From: Sphingomonas soli NBRC 100801
Lineage (GTDB): Bacteria; Pseudomonadota; Alphaproteobacteria; Sphingomonadales; Sphingomonadaceae
Direction: 5' to 3'
DNA: 64,000 nt
Assembly: GCF_001591025.1 (NCBI RefSeq)
Contig: NZ_BCTZ01000009.1
Coordinates: 186,001 to 250,000, forward strand
The position numbers and the translations under genes were made by a program. The notes under the pieces were generated by a model. That model had not been told where the DNA came from. It saw only the letters and a program-made list of their open reading frames with translations, and did not search any database. Below, in pieces: positions 18,086 to 27,141 of this stretch. Each line of letters begins with the position of its first letter. The stretch's first letter is position 1.

Positions 18086-18167
18086 CGTCATCCCCGCGAA
18101 AGCGGGGACCTAGGGTTGCATGCAGTGTCCTGTGTGGCTCTGGGTCCCCGCTTTCGCGGGGATGACG
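18086..18167. repeat. REP-like intergenic inverted repeat (type 1)
   Basis: The left end CGTCATCCCCGCGAAAGCGG and right end CCGCTTTCGCGGGGATGACG are exact inverted copies, and the complementarity extends to about 27 nt per arm. The spacer is about 27 bp. The same family occurs at 30444-30524 and 63749-63830. Confidence 0.9.
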
Positions 18168-18210
18168 TCGATTACTTGCGAGCGTCCTGTCCTGCTCTTG
18201 CCGATGGTGG

Positions 18211-18232
18211 ATCCCGGAACCAGTCCGGGATG
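18211..18232. repeat. Short palindromic repeat with GATGACGG end
   Basis: ATCCCGGA / TCCGGGAT stem with a 6-nt loop, followed by GACGG. This is the compact hairpin form of the same GTCATCCC-ended repeat family. Confidence 0.65.
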
Positions 18233-18319
18233 ACGGATGGTTGCCGTAAAGGGCCGCGGCCCACCCTTAGTCGGCCGTTCAGCCTTACTGCCGAAAGCGG
18301 TCGTTTATGTGTTCACGAC

Positions 18320-19705
18320 CTAGTCCCCCAGCTTTTCCGGTGCGCCGAACATCACTGCCTTCAGGTTCATGAACTCGTGCATTCCCCACGGCCCCAGCTC
18401 ACGCCCGTGACCCGATAGCTTCACGCCGCCAAAGGGTGCGGCGGGGGTGGAGGAGAGCAGCGTGTTCACCGCCGTCATCCCGGCCTCGATGTCGCGCGCA
18501 AAGCGTTCGATCTCCGCCTCGTCCTCCGTCCACACGGAGGAACCAAGTCCGTAAGGCACATCGTTCGCCAGCGCGATCGCTTCTTCGATGTCGTTGACCT
18601 TGTACACCGCAGCGACCGGGCCGAAGATCTCCTCCTTCGCCACATGGCTTTCCGGATCCATGCCGACCAGCACGCCGGGGGTCATCCAGGCACCTTCCCT
18701 CTCGATCTTCTCGCCCCCGAACAACAGCGTTGCGCCCGCCTCCCTGGCCCGCGCCACTTGCTCCAGCACCGCGTCACGCTGCTGGACGCTCGAAAGCGGT
18801 CCCATCTGGTTCGCCGCATCCATCGGGTCGCCGATCTTCACGGCCTTCATGCCCTCGGTGAAGCGCGCCATGAACGCGTCATATACATCCGCATGCACGA
18901 TCATCCGCTTCGAGCAGATGCAGCTTTGCCCGGCATTCTGGATGCGCCCTGTCACGGCGGTCCTGGCCGCCGCGTCGAGATCGGCGGAGGGCATCACTAT
19001 CAGCGGGTCCGAGCCGCCAAGCTCCAGCACCACTTTCTTGAGCGCCCGCCCCGCCGCCTGCGCAACCTTCGTGCCCGCGCCTTCGCTGCCGGTGAGGGTC
19101 ACAGCCACGACACGCCGGTCCGCGATGATCGATGATACCTGATCGGATTTGATCGGCAGGTTCTGGAATACCCCGTCCGGTGCTCCCGCCGCGCTCGCAA
19201 GTTGCTGGATCAGCGCCGCGCAACCCTGGACGCTGGAGGCATGCTTCAGCAGCCCGACATTGCCCGCCATGATCGTCGGTGCCATGAAGCGCACCACCTG
19301 CCAGTACGGAAAATTCCACGGCATCACCGCCAGCACCGGCCCCATCGGCAGCCAGCGCGCAACGGTATGTCCGCCCCCGGGCGTCGTCACCCGCACCGGC
19401 TCCAGATAGGCGGCCCCATGCTCGGCATAGTGGCGAAAGCCGAGAATGCACTTCTCCACCTCGGCGATCGCGCCCGCGATCGGCTTGCCCATTTCCCTGA
19501 CCGCCATTTTGGCAAGATGCTGCTTGTTCGCCTCCCATTGGTCGGCGATAGCGTTCAGCAGGGCGGCGCGGCGCTCAATCGGCGCGTTGCGCCACGCCTT
19601 GAAGGCGGTGGCAGCGCGGTCCAGCGCGGCCTCGATTCCATCGGCGTCGAGCTCTTCATACGTACCCACGGTTTCCCCGGTCGCAGGATTGATGCTGGTG
19701 AACAT
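18320..19705 (-). CDS. gabD: NAD(P)-dependent succinate-semialdehyde dehydrogenase
   Basis: A 461-residue aldehyde dehydrogenase that oxidises succinate semialdehyde (or a similar aldehyde) to the acid. Recognised from FTSINPATGETVGTYEEL, the proton acceptor Glu228 in LELGGSDP and the nucleophile Cys262 in NAGQSCICSKR. A second Cys two residues on is the SSADH-type redox switch position. The C-terminus is PFGGVKLSGHGRELG. It belongs to GABA or polyamine breakdown, or general aldehyde detoxification. The ATG at 19705 was chosen; the frame runs open to 20878 only as an antisense shadow of ispA/xseB. It is divergent from xseB, 90 bp away. Confidence 0.93.
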   Translation of the reverse strand: MFTSINPATGETVGTYEELDADGIEAALDRAATAFKAWRNAPIERRAALLNAIADQWEANKQHLAKMAVREMGKPIAGAIAEVEKCILGFRHYAEHGAAYLEPVRVTTPGGGHTVARWLPMGPVLAVMPWNFPYWQVVRFMAPTIMAGNVGLLKHASSVQGCAALIQQLASAAGAPDGVFQNLPIKSDQVSSIIADRRVVAVTLTGSEGAGTKVAQAAGRALKKVVLELGGSDPLIVMPSADLDAAARTAVTGRIQNAGQSCICSKRMIVHADVYDAFMARFTEGMKAVKIGDPMDAANQMGPLSSVQQRDAVLEQVARAREAGATLLFGGEKIEREGAWMTPGVLVGMDPESHVAKEEIFGPVAAVYKVNDIEEAIALANDVPYGLGSSVWTEDEAEIERFARDIEAGMTAVNTLLSSTPAAPFGGVKLSGHGRELGPWGMHEFMNLKAVMFGAPEKLGD

Positions 19706-19795
19706 GGGCGCTGGCCTTTCGCTGGATCGTGGCTCCAAGATGTGACGCGCATCGCCGGTTGCAATCCCCTGCCCCCCTGCCGCATAGCGCTTTGC

Positions 19796-20041
19796 ATGGC
19801 AGAAGAAGCAGACATCGCGGCGCTTTCGTTCGAGGAAGCGTTGAAGGAACTGGAACGGATCGTCGGCCGCCTCGAAAGCGGCGAGGCGCAGTTGCAGGAA
19901 GCGATCGACCTGTACGAGCGCGGTGATCGGCTGCGCAGCCAGTGCGCAGCGCGACTCGATGCCGCGCAGGCGCGCATCGAAGCGATCCGCACCGATTCCG
20001 AAGGCCGGGCGGCCGGCACCACCCCGTTCGCTGCGAACTGA
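19796..20041 (+). CDS. xseB: Exodeoxyribonuclease VII small subunit
   Basis: An 81-residue protein with the XseB signature LSFEEALKELERIVGRLESG and YERGDRLRSQCAARLDAAQARIE. It is the helical small subunit that coats XseA in the single-strand-specific exonuclease VII used in mismatch repair and recombination. It abuts ispA directly (TGA then GTG), the classical xseB-ispA arrangement, so the genes are cotranscribed. Confidence 0.95.
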   Translation: MAEEADIAALSFEEALKELERIVGRLESGEAQLQEAIDLYERGDRLRSQCAARLDAAQARIEAIRTDSEGRAAGTTPFAAN

Positions 20042-20950
20042 GTGGCGACGGTGGCTCAGGCTAGCCTGGCGCTCCAGACCGCGTTGCGGCAGGTCTCTGC
20101 CGAAGTCGACCGGCAGTTCGACAAGCTTCTCGCCATCCCCAGCGACCCGCGCGAGAATTTGTATCGCGCGATGCGGCACGCAGCAATCAGCGGCGGCAAG
20201 CGGCTGCGGCCCTTGCTGGTTTTCGCCACCGCGCAATTGTTCGGCGTGGACAAGACCTGCGCCGCGCGGGTTGCGACGGCGGTGGAGTGCATCCACGTCT
20301 ATTCGCTGATCCATGACGATCTGCCGGCAATGGACAATGACGATGTCCGCCGGGGTAAGCCGACCGTCCATCGCCAGTTCGACGAGGCGACCGCGATTCT
20401 TGCGGGCGATTGCCTCCATGCGCTGGCGTTCGAGATCCTCGCTGACGAGGCGACCCATGCCGATCCGTTCGTGCGCGTGGAGCTGATCGCGTGCCTGTCC
20501 CATAGCTCGGGGCCTTCCGGCATGGCGGGCGGGCAGATGATGGATCTGGAGGCGGAGAAGACCAGCTTCGACCTTCCCACCGTCACGCGGCTGCAGGCGA
20601 TGAAGACCGGGGCGCTGATCGCGTGCGCCGTGGAGAGCGCGGCGATCCTGGCGCGTCTCACGCCGGAGGCGCGCACCGGCCTGCGCGGCTATGCGCGTGA
20701 CATCGGCCTCGCCTTTCAGATCGCCGACGATCTGCTTGACGCCGAGGGCGATGAGGCGCTGGCGGGCAAGAAGCTGCGCAAGGATGGCGTGGCGGGCAAG
20801 GAAACCTTCCTCAGCCTGCTGGGGCCCGATCGCGCGCGCAGCCAGGCCGCTTTGCTGGTCGATCAGGCGATCGCACACCTCAAATCCTACGGCCCGGAAG
20901 CCGATCTGCTGCGCGATATCGCGCGCTACACGCTCGAACGCGATCGATAG
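20042..20950 (+). CDS. ispA: Farnesyl diphosphate (polyprenyl) synthase
   Basis: A 302-residue trans-isoprenyl diphosphate synthase that condenses IPP with DMAPP/GPP to farnesyl-PP for quinones, carotenoids and undecaprenyl phosphate. The first Asp-rich motif is DDLPAMDNDD, the second is DDLLD, and GGKRLRPLL is the IPP-binding region. The start is GTG immediately after the xseB stop. dxs, which often follows ispA, is replaced here by coaD 8 bp downstream. Confidence 0.95.
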   Translation: MATVAQASLALQTALRQVSAEVDRQFDKLLAIPSDPRENLYRAMRHAAISGGKRLRPLLVFATAQLFGVDKTCAARVATAVECIHVYSLIHDDLPAMDNDDVRRGKPTVHRQFDEATAILAGDCLHALAFEILADEATHADPFVRVELIACLSHSSGPSGMAGGQMMDLEAEKTSFDLPTVTRLQAMKTGALIACAVESAAILARLTPEARTGLRGYARDIGLAFQIADDLLDAEGDEALAGKKLRKDGVAGKETFLSLLGPDRARSQAALLVDQAIAHLKSYGPEADLLRDIARYTLERDR

Positions 20951-20958
20951 GGGGCGAC

Positions 20959-21462
20959 ATGACGATCCGCATCGGCGTTTATCCCGGCACCTTCGATCCG
21001 ATCACACTCGGCCACATGGACATCATCCGCCGCGGCGCCAAGCTCGTCGACCGTTTGGTTATAGGCGTCACCACCAATCCCTCCAAAAACCCGATGTTCA
21101 CGGTCGAAGAGCGGATGGCGATGGTCGTGCGCGAGACTGCTGGGATCGAGGGTATCCAGGTCGTCAGTTTCGATTCGCTGCTGATGGATTTCGCAGAGCG
21201 GCAAGGGGCGAGCGTGATCGTGCGCGGGCTGCGCGCCGTCGCGGATTTCGAGTATGAGTATCAGATGGCGGGGATGAACCAGCAACTGAACCAACGGATC
21301 GAGACCGTCTTCCTGATGGCAGATGTCTCGCTCCAGCCGATCGCGAGCCGGCTGGTGAAGGAGATCGCGATCTATGGCGGCGATATTCGCAAGTTCGTGC
21401 CTGCCCGCGTCGAGACGGAGGTCGTCCAGCGCGTCCAGGCGATTGGTCGCAAGGGCAGCTGA
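20959..21462 (+). CDS. coaD: Phosphopantetheine adenylyltransferase
   Basis: A 167-residue enzyme for the fourth step of CoA synthesis (4'-phosphopantetheine + ATP to dephospho-CoA). The nucleotidyltransferase motif is YPGTFDPITLGHMD near the N-terminus. RGLRAVADFEYEYQMAGMNQ is the pantetheine/ATP-binding stretch, and SLQPIASRLVKEIA is the C-terminal motif. The start has GGGGCGAC upstream and is 8 bp after ispA, so it is in the same operon. Confidence 0.96.
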   Translation: MTIRIGVYPGTFDPITLGHMDIIRRGAKLVDRLVIGVTTNPSKNPMFTVEERMAMVVRETAGIEGIQVVSFDSLLMDFAERQGASVIVRGLRAVADFEYEYQMAGMNQQLNQRIETVFLMADVSLQPIASRLVKEIAIYGGDIRKFVPARVETEVVQRVQAIGRKGS

Positions 21463-21530
21463 GTTCGCTTTGCGGCGCGGGCGGATTGCTCTAGACGGTC
21501 GCTTGTAATTTTCCGCTTTGTGGGGATGAG

Positions 21531-22235
21531 ATGCGTTTCTTGGCACTTCTGGCTGCAGTCGCCGCCGCGACGCTTACTGTTTCGCCGGCCCTCGCCCAGC
21601 GCGGCAAGCCTAAGCCGGCTGCGGAACCGTTGAAGGGCGTTGGAGCGGATCTGGCTTCCTATTCGGTGCTGCCCTCGGTGGTGCCCGCCGACCCTGAAAA
21701 TACCTGGGTGCTCGATCTATCGTCGGGCGGCCGCGTGACCATCCGGCTCCGCCCAGATGCGGCGCCCAAGATGGTCGAGCAGGTCAAGACGCTTACCCGC
21801 AAGCATTTCTATGATGGAATCGTCTTTCACCGCGTGATCGACGGCGACGAGAACATGGCGCAGGGCGGTGATCCGACAGGCACGGGAACGGGCGAATCCG
21901 ATCTTCCGGACGTCCCCGCCGAATTCAATTCGCTGCCCCATGTTCGCGGGGCCGTGTCTGCTGCGCGCACTTCGGACCCGAACAGCGCGAACAGCCAGTT
22001 CTTCATCATGTTCGGCCCGCGTCTGGGCTTCGACCGGAACTATACCGTATTCGGTCGCGTCGCCTCGGGCATGGAATGGGTCGACAAGATCGAGCGCGGC
22101 GAGCCGCCCGAGAATCCCACCAAGATCCTGCGCGCTTATGTCCTCGCCGACGGTCCGCCGCCTTATGAGGCAGCGCCTGCAGCCGCTCCCAAGGCGCTGC
22201 CCGAGGGTGAGACTCGCGTGAAGCTGGTCCCCTAA
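21531..22235 (+). CDS. Exported cyclophilin-type peptidyl-prolyl isomerase
   Basis: A 234-residue protein with a Sec signal peptide ([23 protein letters not shown]) followed by a cyclophilin domain. Characteristic residues are [11 protein letters not shown], a QGGDPTGTG loop, SQFFIMFG and [12 protein letters not shown]. The domain has insertions compared with cytoplasmic PpiB (for example [16 protein letters not shown]). It should catalyse proline isomerisation in the periplasm and help envelope proteins fold. It lies 23 bp upstream of queA. Confidence 0.93.
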   Translation: MRFLALLAAVAAATLTVSPALAQRGKPKPAAEPLKGVGADLASYSVLPSVVPADPENTWVLDLSSGGRVTIRLRPDAAPKMVEQVKTLTRKHFYDGIVFHRVIDGDENMAQGGDPTGTGTGESDLPDVPAEFNSLPHVRGAVSAARTSDPNSANSQFFIMFGPRLGFDRNYTVFGRVASGMEWVDKIERGEPPENPTKILRAYVLADGPPPYEAAPAAAPKALPEGETRVKLVP

Positions 22236-22257
22236 CCGCTTCGGCGGGCAGACACCA

Positions 22258-23283
22258 ATGAACGTCGATCTTTTCGATTTCGAGCTGCCGGCGGAGCGGA
22301 TCGCGCTCAGGCCCGCATCGCCGCGCGATTCCGCGCGGATGCTGCTCGCCCAGGGCGCAACACTCCGCGATGCACTGGTCAGCGATCTGCCCGCGATGCT
22401 TCGGCCGGGCGATTGCCTGGTGTTCAACGATACGCGGGTGATCCCGGCGCAACTCGAAGGCCTGCGCGGGGCGGCGCGGATCGGCGCGACGCTGCACAAG
22501 CGTGAGGGGCCGCGACGCTGGCGTGCCTTCATTCGCGGCGCGAAGAAACTGCGCGATGGCGACACGATCGATTTTGGCGAAGGCGTCGGTGCGATCGCAT
22601 CGCATCGCGGCGAGGATGGCAGCTTCGCGCTCGATTTCGCAGGCGAAGAGCCGGTCGAGCTGCTGCTCCAGCGCTGCGGCCGGATGCCGCTCCCGCCCTA
22701 TATCGCCTCCAAGCGCCCGACCGACGCGCGCGACGCGGAGGATTACCAGACGATGTTCGCGAGCGAGCCGGGTGCCGTCGCCGCGCCGACTGCGGCGCTG
22801 CACTTTACGCCCGCGCTCATCGCAAGCCTTGAAGCTGCAGGTATCGAGCACGCAACCCTGACGCTCCATGTCGGTGCGGGCACCTTCCTGCCGGTCAAGG
22901 CAGACGATACGAGCGAGCACAGAATGCACGCCGAATGGGGCCGCATCGATGCCGCCACGGCAGACCGGCTGAACGCCATCCGCGCACGCGGGGGCCGGGT
23001 GATCGCTGTCGGCACCACCAGCCTGCGCCTGATCGAGAGCGCCAGCGGTGAGGACAATGTGATCCGCCCGTTCGAAGGTGACACCGCGATTTTCATCACC
23101 CCCGGCTATCGCTTCAAGGGCGTGGACGGGCTGGTCACGAACTTCCACCTGCCACGCTCCACCCTGTTCATGCTGGTATCGGCGCTGATGGGGCTGGACA
23201 CGATGCAGGCGGCCTATGCCCATGCAATAGAGGGTGGCTACCGTTTCTACAGCTATGGCGACGCATCGCTGCTGCTCCCATAA
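22258..23283 (+). CDS. queA: tRNA preQ1(34) S-adenosylmethionine ribosyltransferase-isomerase
   Basis: A 341-residue enzyme that transfers and isomerises the ribose of SAM onto preQ1 in tRNA, giving epoxyqueuosine. Family motifs are [59 protein letters not shown] and [17 protein letters not shown]. It is normally paired with tgt, which here lies 5.8 kb downstream, separated by unrelated genes. Confidence 0.96.
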   Translation: MNVDLFDFELPAERIALRPASPRDSARMLLAQGATLRDALVSDLPAMLRPGDCLVFNDTRVIPAQLEGLRGAARIGATLHKREGPRRWRAFIRGAKKLRDGDTIDFGEGVGAIASHRGEDGSFALDFAGEEPVELLLQRCGRMPLPPYIASKRPTDARDAEDYQTMFASEPGAVAAPTAALHFTPALIASLEAAGIEHATLTLHVGAGTFLPVKADDTSEHRMHAEWGRIDAATADRLNAIRARGGRVIAVGTTSLRLIESASGEDNVIRPFEGDTAIFITPGYRFKGVDGLVTNFHLPRSTLFMLVSALMGLDTMQAAYAHAIEGGYRFYSYGDASLLLP

Positions 23284-23286
23284 AGA

Positions 23287-23312
23287 AGGGCAGGCACCGA
23301 AGCGCCTGCCCT
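23287..23312. terminator. Bidirectional hairpin between queA and the TonB receptor
   Basis: AGGGCAGGC (23287-23295) and GCCTGCCCT (23304-23312) form a 9-bp stem with an 8-nt loop between two convergent stops. T-runs are weak. Confidence 0.65.
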
Positions 23313-23333
23313 GAGTTCGGGAGTATAGAGTGG

Positions 23334-26300
23334 TTAGAAGCCGGCCTTGATCCCGAGCTGGACGACACGGCCTAGGCCGTTGGCCATCCAGGGATCGAAG
23401 CCATATTCCTCCTGCGCCCGCGGCGGATCGCGATCCAGGAGGTTGGTGACACCAGCGGTAAGGGCAAGATTGTCGCTCAACGCAAACCGGTAAGCGAGGT
23501 CGAAGGTCACCCAATCGCGGCCCTTCTCACCATATTGGATGCCCGCCCGCTCATCGGTCACCGCCGAGATATAGTTCATCGTCGCCCGGATGTTGTGGCC
23601 GCCGATATTATAGTTGAGGTTGCCGTTCGCCCGCACCTTCGGCGCGGCATTGGCGAATGTCGCGAAGTTCAGCGTGCCGAGGCGATTGTCGCCGGTCGAG
23701 ATCACCACGCCATCGAGCGAAGTGGGACCGGTGCGGAGAGCAGTCAGGATCGTCGCCGCAGCATGGATGCCGAGTTCGCCCCCACCTAGTGGCAGCGTGT
23801 AAGCAGCCTGCACGTCGAAGCCGTTGGTTGTCTGGCCGGGTCCATTGCCGACAACCGTTGTTATCGCCGAGAAGCTGCCGACCGCGCTCATGCCGACGGC
23901 ACAGCCGGCATTGAAGGTGATGCGGTTGAGCAACGGCTGGGTGGACGCGTTGCAGGTCGTGATCGTCCCGCCCGCACCATTGAACACCAGGTTGGCGATC
24001 TGGTTCGGATCGGCGAGCTGGCCCACCTCGTCCTTGGTGCGGATGTCGAAATAGTCCACGCTCAGATGGAAGCGATGGCCCGCTCCAAAGCCGCCGCTAT
24101 CCCAGACCGCGCCGACATTGGCGGTGGTCGCCGTCTCGGGCTTGATGCTCGCGGCGGTGACGAAGTTGGCCGCCAGCCAGTTTCCTCCGGCAATCGTGAT
24201 GTTGCGCGCGGCAACGTTCACCTGCCCAGGCACCGTGCCCAGGGGCGGCGTCTGGTAGTTGGTGCCATAGGATGCACGCAGCGTCAGCGGGCCAAACACG
24301 TTAAACTTGCCCGCGACCTTGTAAACCGTAGCGCTCAGGCCGCCAGAGAACTCCTCGCGCCGCGCCGCCGCCTGGATGCTGAACTGGTCGAACACGGGGA
24401 TCTGGATTTCGCCGAACACTGACTTTTGCTGGCGCTCGAGATGATAGGGCGCAATCGGCGCGAACAGCACGAACGGACCGGGCGCATTGGGAGTGCAGCC
24501 GCGATAATTGGGGCTGGTCGTCGGGAGGGGATTTGCCTCCATCGGGGTCGATCCGACGCCGTTCGTGCTGGTCGTCCCGTGCGGCCACTCGCACTGCACG
24601 GTGCCGTTGTCATACGGATCCAGTACCTGCGAGCGAACGTCGAACCAGCGCAACTGGCCACCCAGCGCCCAGCTTACGTCCCCACCAGGCAGAACGATGC
24701 CGGATTTGCCGCTGAACACCAGATCGACCGTCAGGTCCTGGCTCACCGTCTCCTGCTCGCGCTTGCTGAACATCCAGCGGATCAGTTCCTTCGAATTCTC
24801 GCTGCCCGCCACATAATTTGGGTTGGCGAGCCCGAGCACCGGCTGGTTGGCGAAGGACGAGGAGAAGGGATTCCAGTATTTACAGTTTCCGACCCCGGCC
24901 AGCGCCGGGTTCTGCGTGCCGAAGCGGTTGGGATCGAGATCGGGCGCGTTGCAACCCGCGCCGCCGAAGCCGTTCAGCGCCTGTTGCAGCCGGAACCCAA
25001 GCGTGTCCGGGTGGGTCAGGTAGTTTCGGACATTGTTGTAGGTCGCCGCCGCATCGAAATTCACGTTCCGCGCGAAGCCCGCCCAGTCGCCGAGCTTGCC
25101 GTTGACATTGGCCGAGACGCGGAAAACCTCATTGTCCGCGCGATCGGGGACGCCGTAGCCGTCATCGGTCAGCGCGTTGTTACCGCCATGGCCGAGCATG
25201 CGGTACGTCGTCGGGGTGAAGCCCGATGCGCCGACGATGCCGTTCCGCGTGGCAAAGGCCGCAGCGTAGGGATTGGTGATCGGCACATAGAACTGATCAA
25301 CCGCACCCGTCGCCATCGCCGGGCCATTGACCACCGGCTGCGACGGCGACGCGATGATCTCCGGCACGGTCACGCGGGCATAGGACCCATCGACGTGGAA
25401 GCTGATATCGTCGTTCAGCCGGCCGCTGATCTGCAGATAGCCGCGCCAGGTGTCGGTCTTGGACACGAGGTCGTAATAAGAGATGTAGTTGTACGCGCAG
25501 GTATAGGCGTTGTCGTAGCGGCCACCCACTGCCGCGCAGCTGGCCGGCGTGAAATCGGTGACGTAGCCGATCGCAGCGCCGAATTCGTTGGCGACGCTCG
25601 GGCTCGCGGGCAGCGGTCCGCGCACGGTCCAGCCGGTAAGGTTCGTCAGGGTCGACCATGGCGCAGGGTTGTAGCCCGCCTTGGTGGGATCGAGCGATTC
25701 GCGGACGAAATCGCGCTCGATCGCCTTGAGGCGCGAACGGCGCTCATATTCGACCGACGCCATGATGTTGACGTCGCCTGATCCCACGCCGGCGAGCAGG
25801 CCGGCATAATAATCGCCCTTCGACCCGTCGATGAACTTGTAGCGCGCCTCGCCGGTCAGGCCGACGAAGCGGTCGCGGGTGATGAAGTTGACGACGCCGC
25901 CGGTCGCGTCCGCGCCATAGGTCACCGCCGCGCCGTCCTTGAGGATCTCGACCCGGCCCATCGCGATCGAGGGCACGTTGGCAGTGTTGATGTTCATCCG
26001 CCGCCCGTTGAGCAGCACCAGCGTCTTGCTCGCGCCCAGGCCGCGCAGATTGTACTGGACCGAACCCGTGGAAGCGGGGCCGCCGAAATAATAGGATTCG
26101 CCGGTCGTCGGACCCGAAATGGTGAGGCTCTTTGCAAAATCCAGCGCGTTCGGCGAACCGCGGCGCTCCATCTCGACCTGCGAATAGACTTCGACCGGCA
26201 AGGCGGTGTCGAGAGGCGTTCCGCGGATCAACGATCCGGTGACGACAATTCCCGCATCGTCATCGGCCTGTTCTGCTGGAGCCGTCTGCGGAAGCTGCGC

Positions 26301-26390
26301 TTCCTGCGCCAACGCGGGCGCCCCCCAACCCAGACTCAATGACGCAATTGCAATTGCCGCCATCGACACACGACGTGAATCCGCCTTCAT
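23334..26390 (-). CDS. TonB-dependent outer-membrane receptor
   Basis: A 1018-residue outer-membrane transporter with a signal peptide (SRRVSMAAIAIASLSLGWG, ending ALAQ). A TonB-box-like stretch AGIVVTGSLIRG leads into the plug domain (LNGRRMNINTANVPSIAMGRVEILKDGAAVTYGADATGG... begins the beta-signature). A 22-strand barrel follows, ending in the C-terminal Phe signal (VVQLGIKAGF). The long loops and lack of a Secretin/STN domain suggest a substrate receptor of the oar-like/sphingomonad nutrient type; the ligand is unknown. The ribosome site GAGGAGGGG is strong. The gene is isolated, divergent from the EF-hand gene. Confidence 0.93.
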   Translation of the reverse strand: MKADSRRVSMAAIAIASLSLGWGAPALAQEAQLPQTAPAEQADDDAGIVVTGSLIRGTPLDTALPVEVYSQVEMERRGSPNALDFAKSLTISGPTTGESYYFGGPASTGSVQYNLRGLGASKTLVLLNGRRMNINTANVPSIAMGRVEILKDGAAVTYGADATGGVVNFITRDRFVGLTGEARYKFIDGSKGDYYAGLLAGVGSGDVNIMASVEYERRSRLKAIERDFVRESLDPTKAGYNPAPWSTLTNLTGWTVRGPLPASPSVANEFGAAIGYVTDFTPASCAAVGGRYDNAYTCAYNYISYYDLVSKTDTWRGYLQISGRLNDDISFHVDGSYARVTVPEIIASPSQPVVNGPAMATGAVDQFYVPITNPYAAAFATRNGIVGASGFTPTTYRMLGHGGNNALTDDGYGVPDRADNEVFRVSANVNGKLGDWAGFARNVNFDAAATYNNVRNYLTHPDTLGFRLQQALNGFGGAGCNAPDLDPNRFGTQNPALAGVGNCKYWNPFSSSFANQPVLGLANPNYVAGSENSKELIRWMFSKREQETVSQDLTVDLVFSGKSGIVLPGGDVSWALGGQLRWFDVRSQVLDPYDNGTVQCEWPHGTTSTNGVGSTPMEANPLPTTSPNYRGCTPNAPGPFVLFAPIAPYHLERQQKSVFGEIQIPVFDQFSIQAAARREEFSGGLSATVYKVAGKFNVFGPLTLRASYGTNYQTPPLGTVPGQVNVAARNITIAGGNWLAANFVTAASIKPETATTANVGAVWDSGGFGAGHRFHLSVDYFDIRTKDEVGQLADPNQIANLVFNGAGGTITTCNASTQPLLNRITFNAGCAVGMSAVGSFSAITTVVGNGPGQTTNGFDVQAAYTLPLGGGELGIHAAATILTALRTGPTSLDGVVISTGDNRLGTLNFATFANAAPKVRANGNLNYNIGGHNIRATMNYISAVTDERAGIQYGEKGRDWVTFDLAYRFALSDNLALTAGVTNLLDRDPPRAQEEYGFDPWMANGLGRVVQLGIKAGF

Positions 26391-26600
26391 TGTCCCCTCC
26401 TCTTTGTAGTTTTCACTATCTTGCGAGTGAGCATTTCGAGCGGGCTGCATTTTGTCAAGCGCCGGACTCAGCCAGCACTATCGACCAATGTCGTAATTCG
26501 TCGACTATCCGCCGCCCTGTTGCCCTTATGTCACGGGAAATGCCCACTTTCGCCGCGGCGGGGATGGAGCTAGAGATTTTTGCAGATCGCGGAGGTTTGG

Positions 26601-27107
26601 ATGCGCCTGTTTTTGACCATCATGGCGCTTACCGCCGCGAATCCCGTGCTGGCGCAGACCCGGACGCCGGCGGCGGCGGGAAATCCGGCGTCGGCCGCCC
26701 CGGCTCCGCAACCCGCAGCGACCGTGATCGTCGAGCCGGTTGCGATGATGATTGCCGCATTCGATTCGGACGGCGATGCGCGCGTCACGCGTGCCGAATT
26801 CGATGCAGGCCTGCGCCACAGCTTCGAAAGCGCAAACCCGCGCGACGGGACGCTGGGCTATATCGCGTTCTCCGACTGGTCCGAACGCTGGCTGGGTGAC
26901 CGCAACACCCTGCCCAGCCCCTTCGAAACCGACCGCGACGGCGACAACAGGATCAGCTTCGGCGAGCTGGCCGACCGATTCAGCCTGCTCTTCGCGCGTT
27001 TCGACACCGACAAGGACGGTGTGCTGACCCGCCGGGAACTGGTGACGATCCGTCCGCAAATGCCCGCTTTTGAAGCGGGCCAGGGCGGGAAGCGCCGCAA
27101 GCGCTAG
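26601..27107 (+). CDS. Secreted EF-hand calcium-binding protein
   Basis: A 168-residue exported protein. After a signal peptide (MRLFLTIMALTAANPVLAQ) and an Ala/Pro spacer come three EF-hand loops: DSDGDARVTRAEF, DRDGDNRISFGEL and DTDKDGVLTRREL. Each has Asp at positions 1, 3 and 5 and an acidic residue at 12. It probably binds Ca2+ in the periplasm as a buffer or calcium-sensing adaptor. The ATG at 26601 follows GGAGGTTTGG. It precedes a metal exporter by 34 bp on the same strand, which hints at metal-related coregulation (inference). Confidence 0.88.
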   Translation: MRLFLTIMALTAANPVLAQTRTPAAAGNPASAAPAPQPAATVIVEPVAMMIAAFDSDGDARVTRAEFDAGLRHSFESANPRDGTLGYIAFSDWSERWLGDRNTLPSPFETDRDGDNRISFGELADRFSLLFARFDTDKDGVLTRRELVTIRPQMPAFEAGQGGKRRKR

Positions 27108-27141
27108 TATCTCATGCCCGGCCAAGGCTAAGGTCGAGTCG

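Larger units (their letters stand above)
17603..18319. other. Gene-poor 717-bp stretch with repeats and one doubtful ORF
   Basis: No confident gene. From 17634 to 17954 a plus-strand frame reads a plausible but unrecognised sequence (GVFQCAPDIVAKARQSGL, DDTVSNFVTKGVRDG). It has no good start codon or ribosome site, and the opposite strand is also open at 17648-18016. Base composition is less GC-rich than the flanking genes. 18086-18167 is a long inverted repeat and 18211-18232 a short hairpin. A decayed gene is possible. Confidence 0.4.

Noticed and set aside
18320..20878. 852-residue minus-strand frame containing the semialdehyde dehydrogenase
   Set aside because: Only 18320-19705 matches the family; the upstream part is antisense to xseB and ispA.
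22006..23514. 502-residue minus-strand frame opposite queA
   Set aside because: Antisense to the cyclophilin and queA; no motif.
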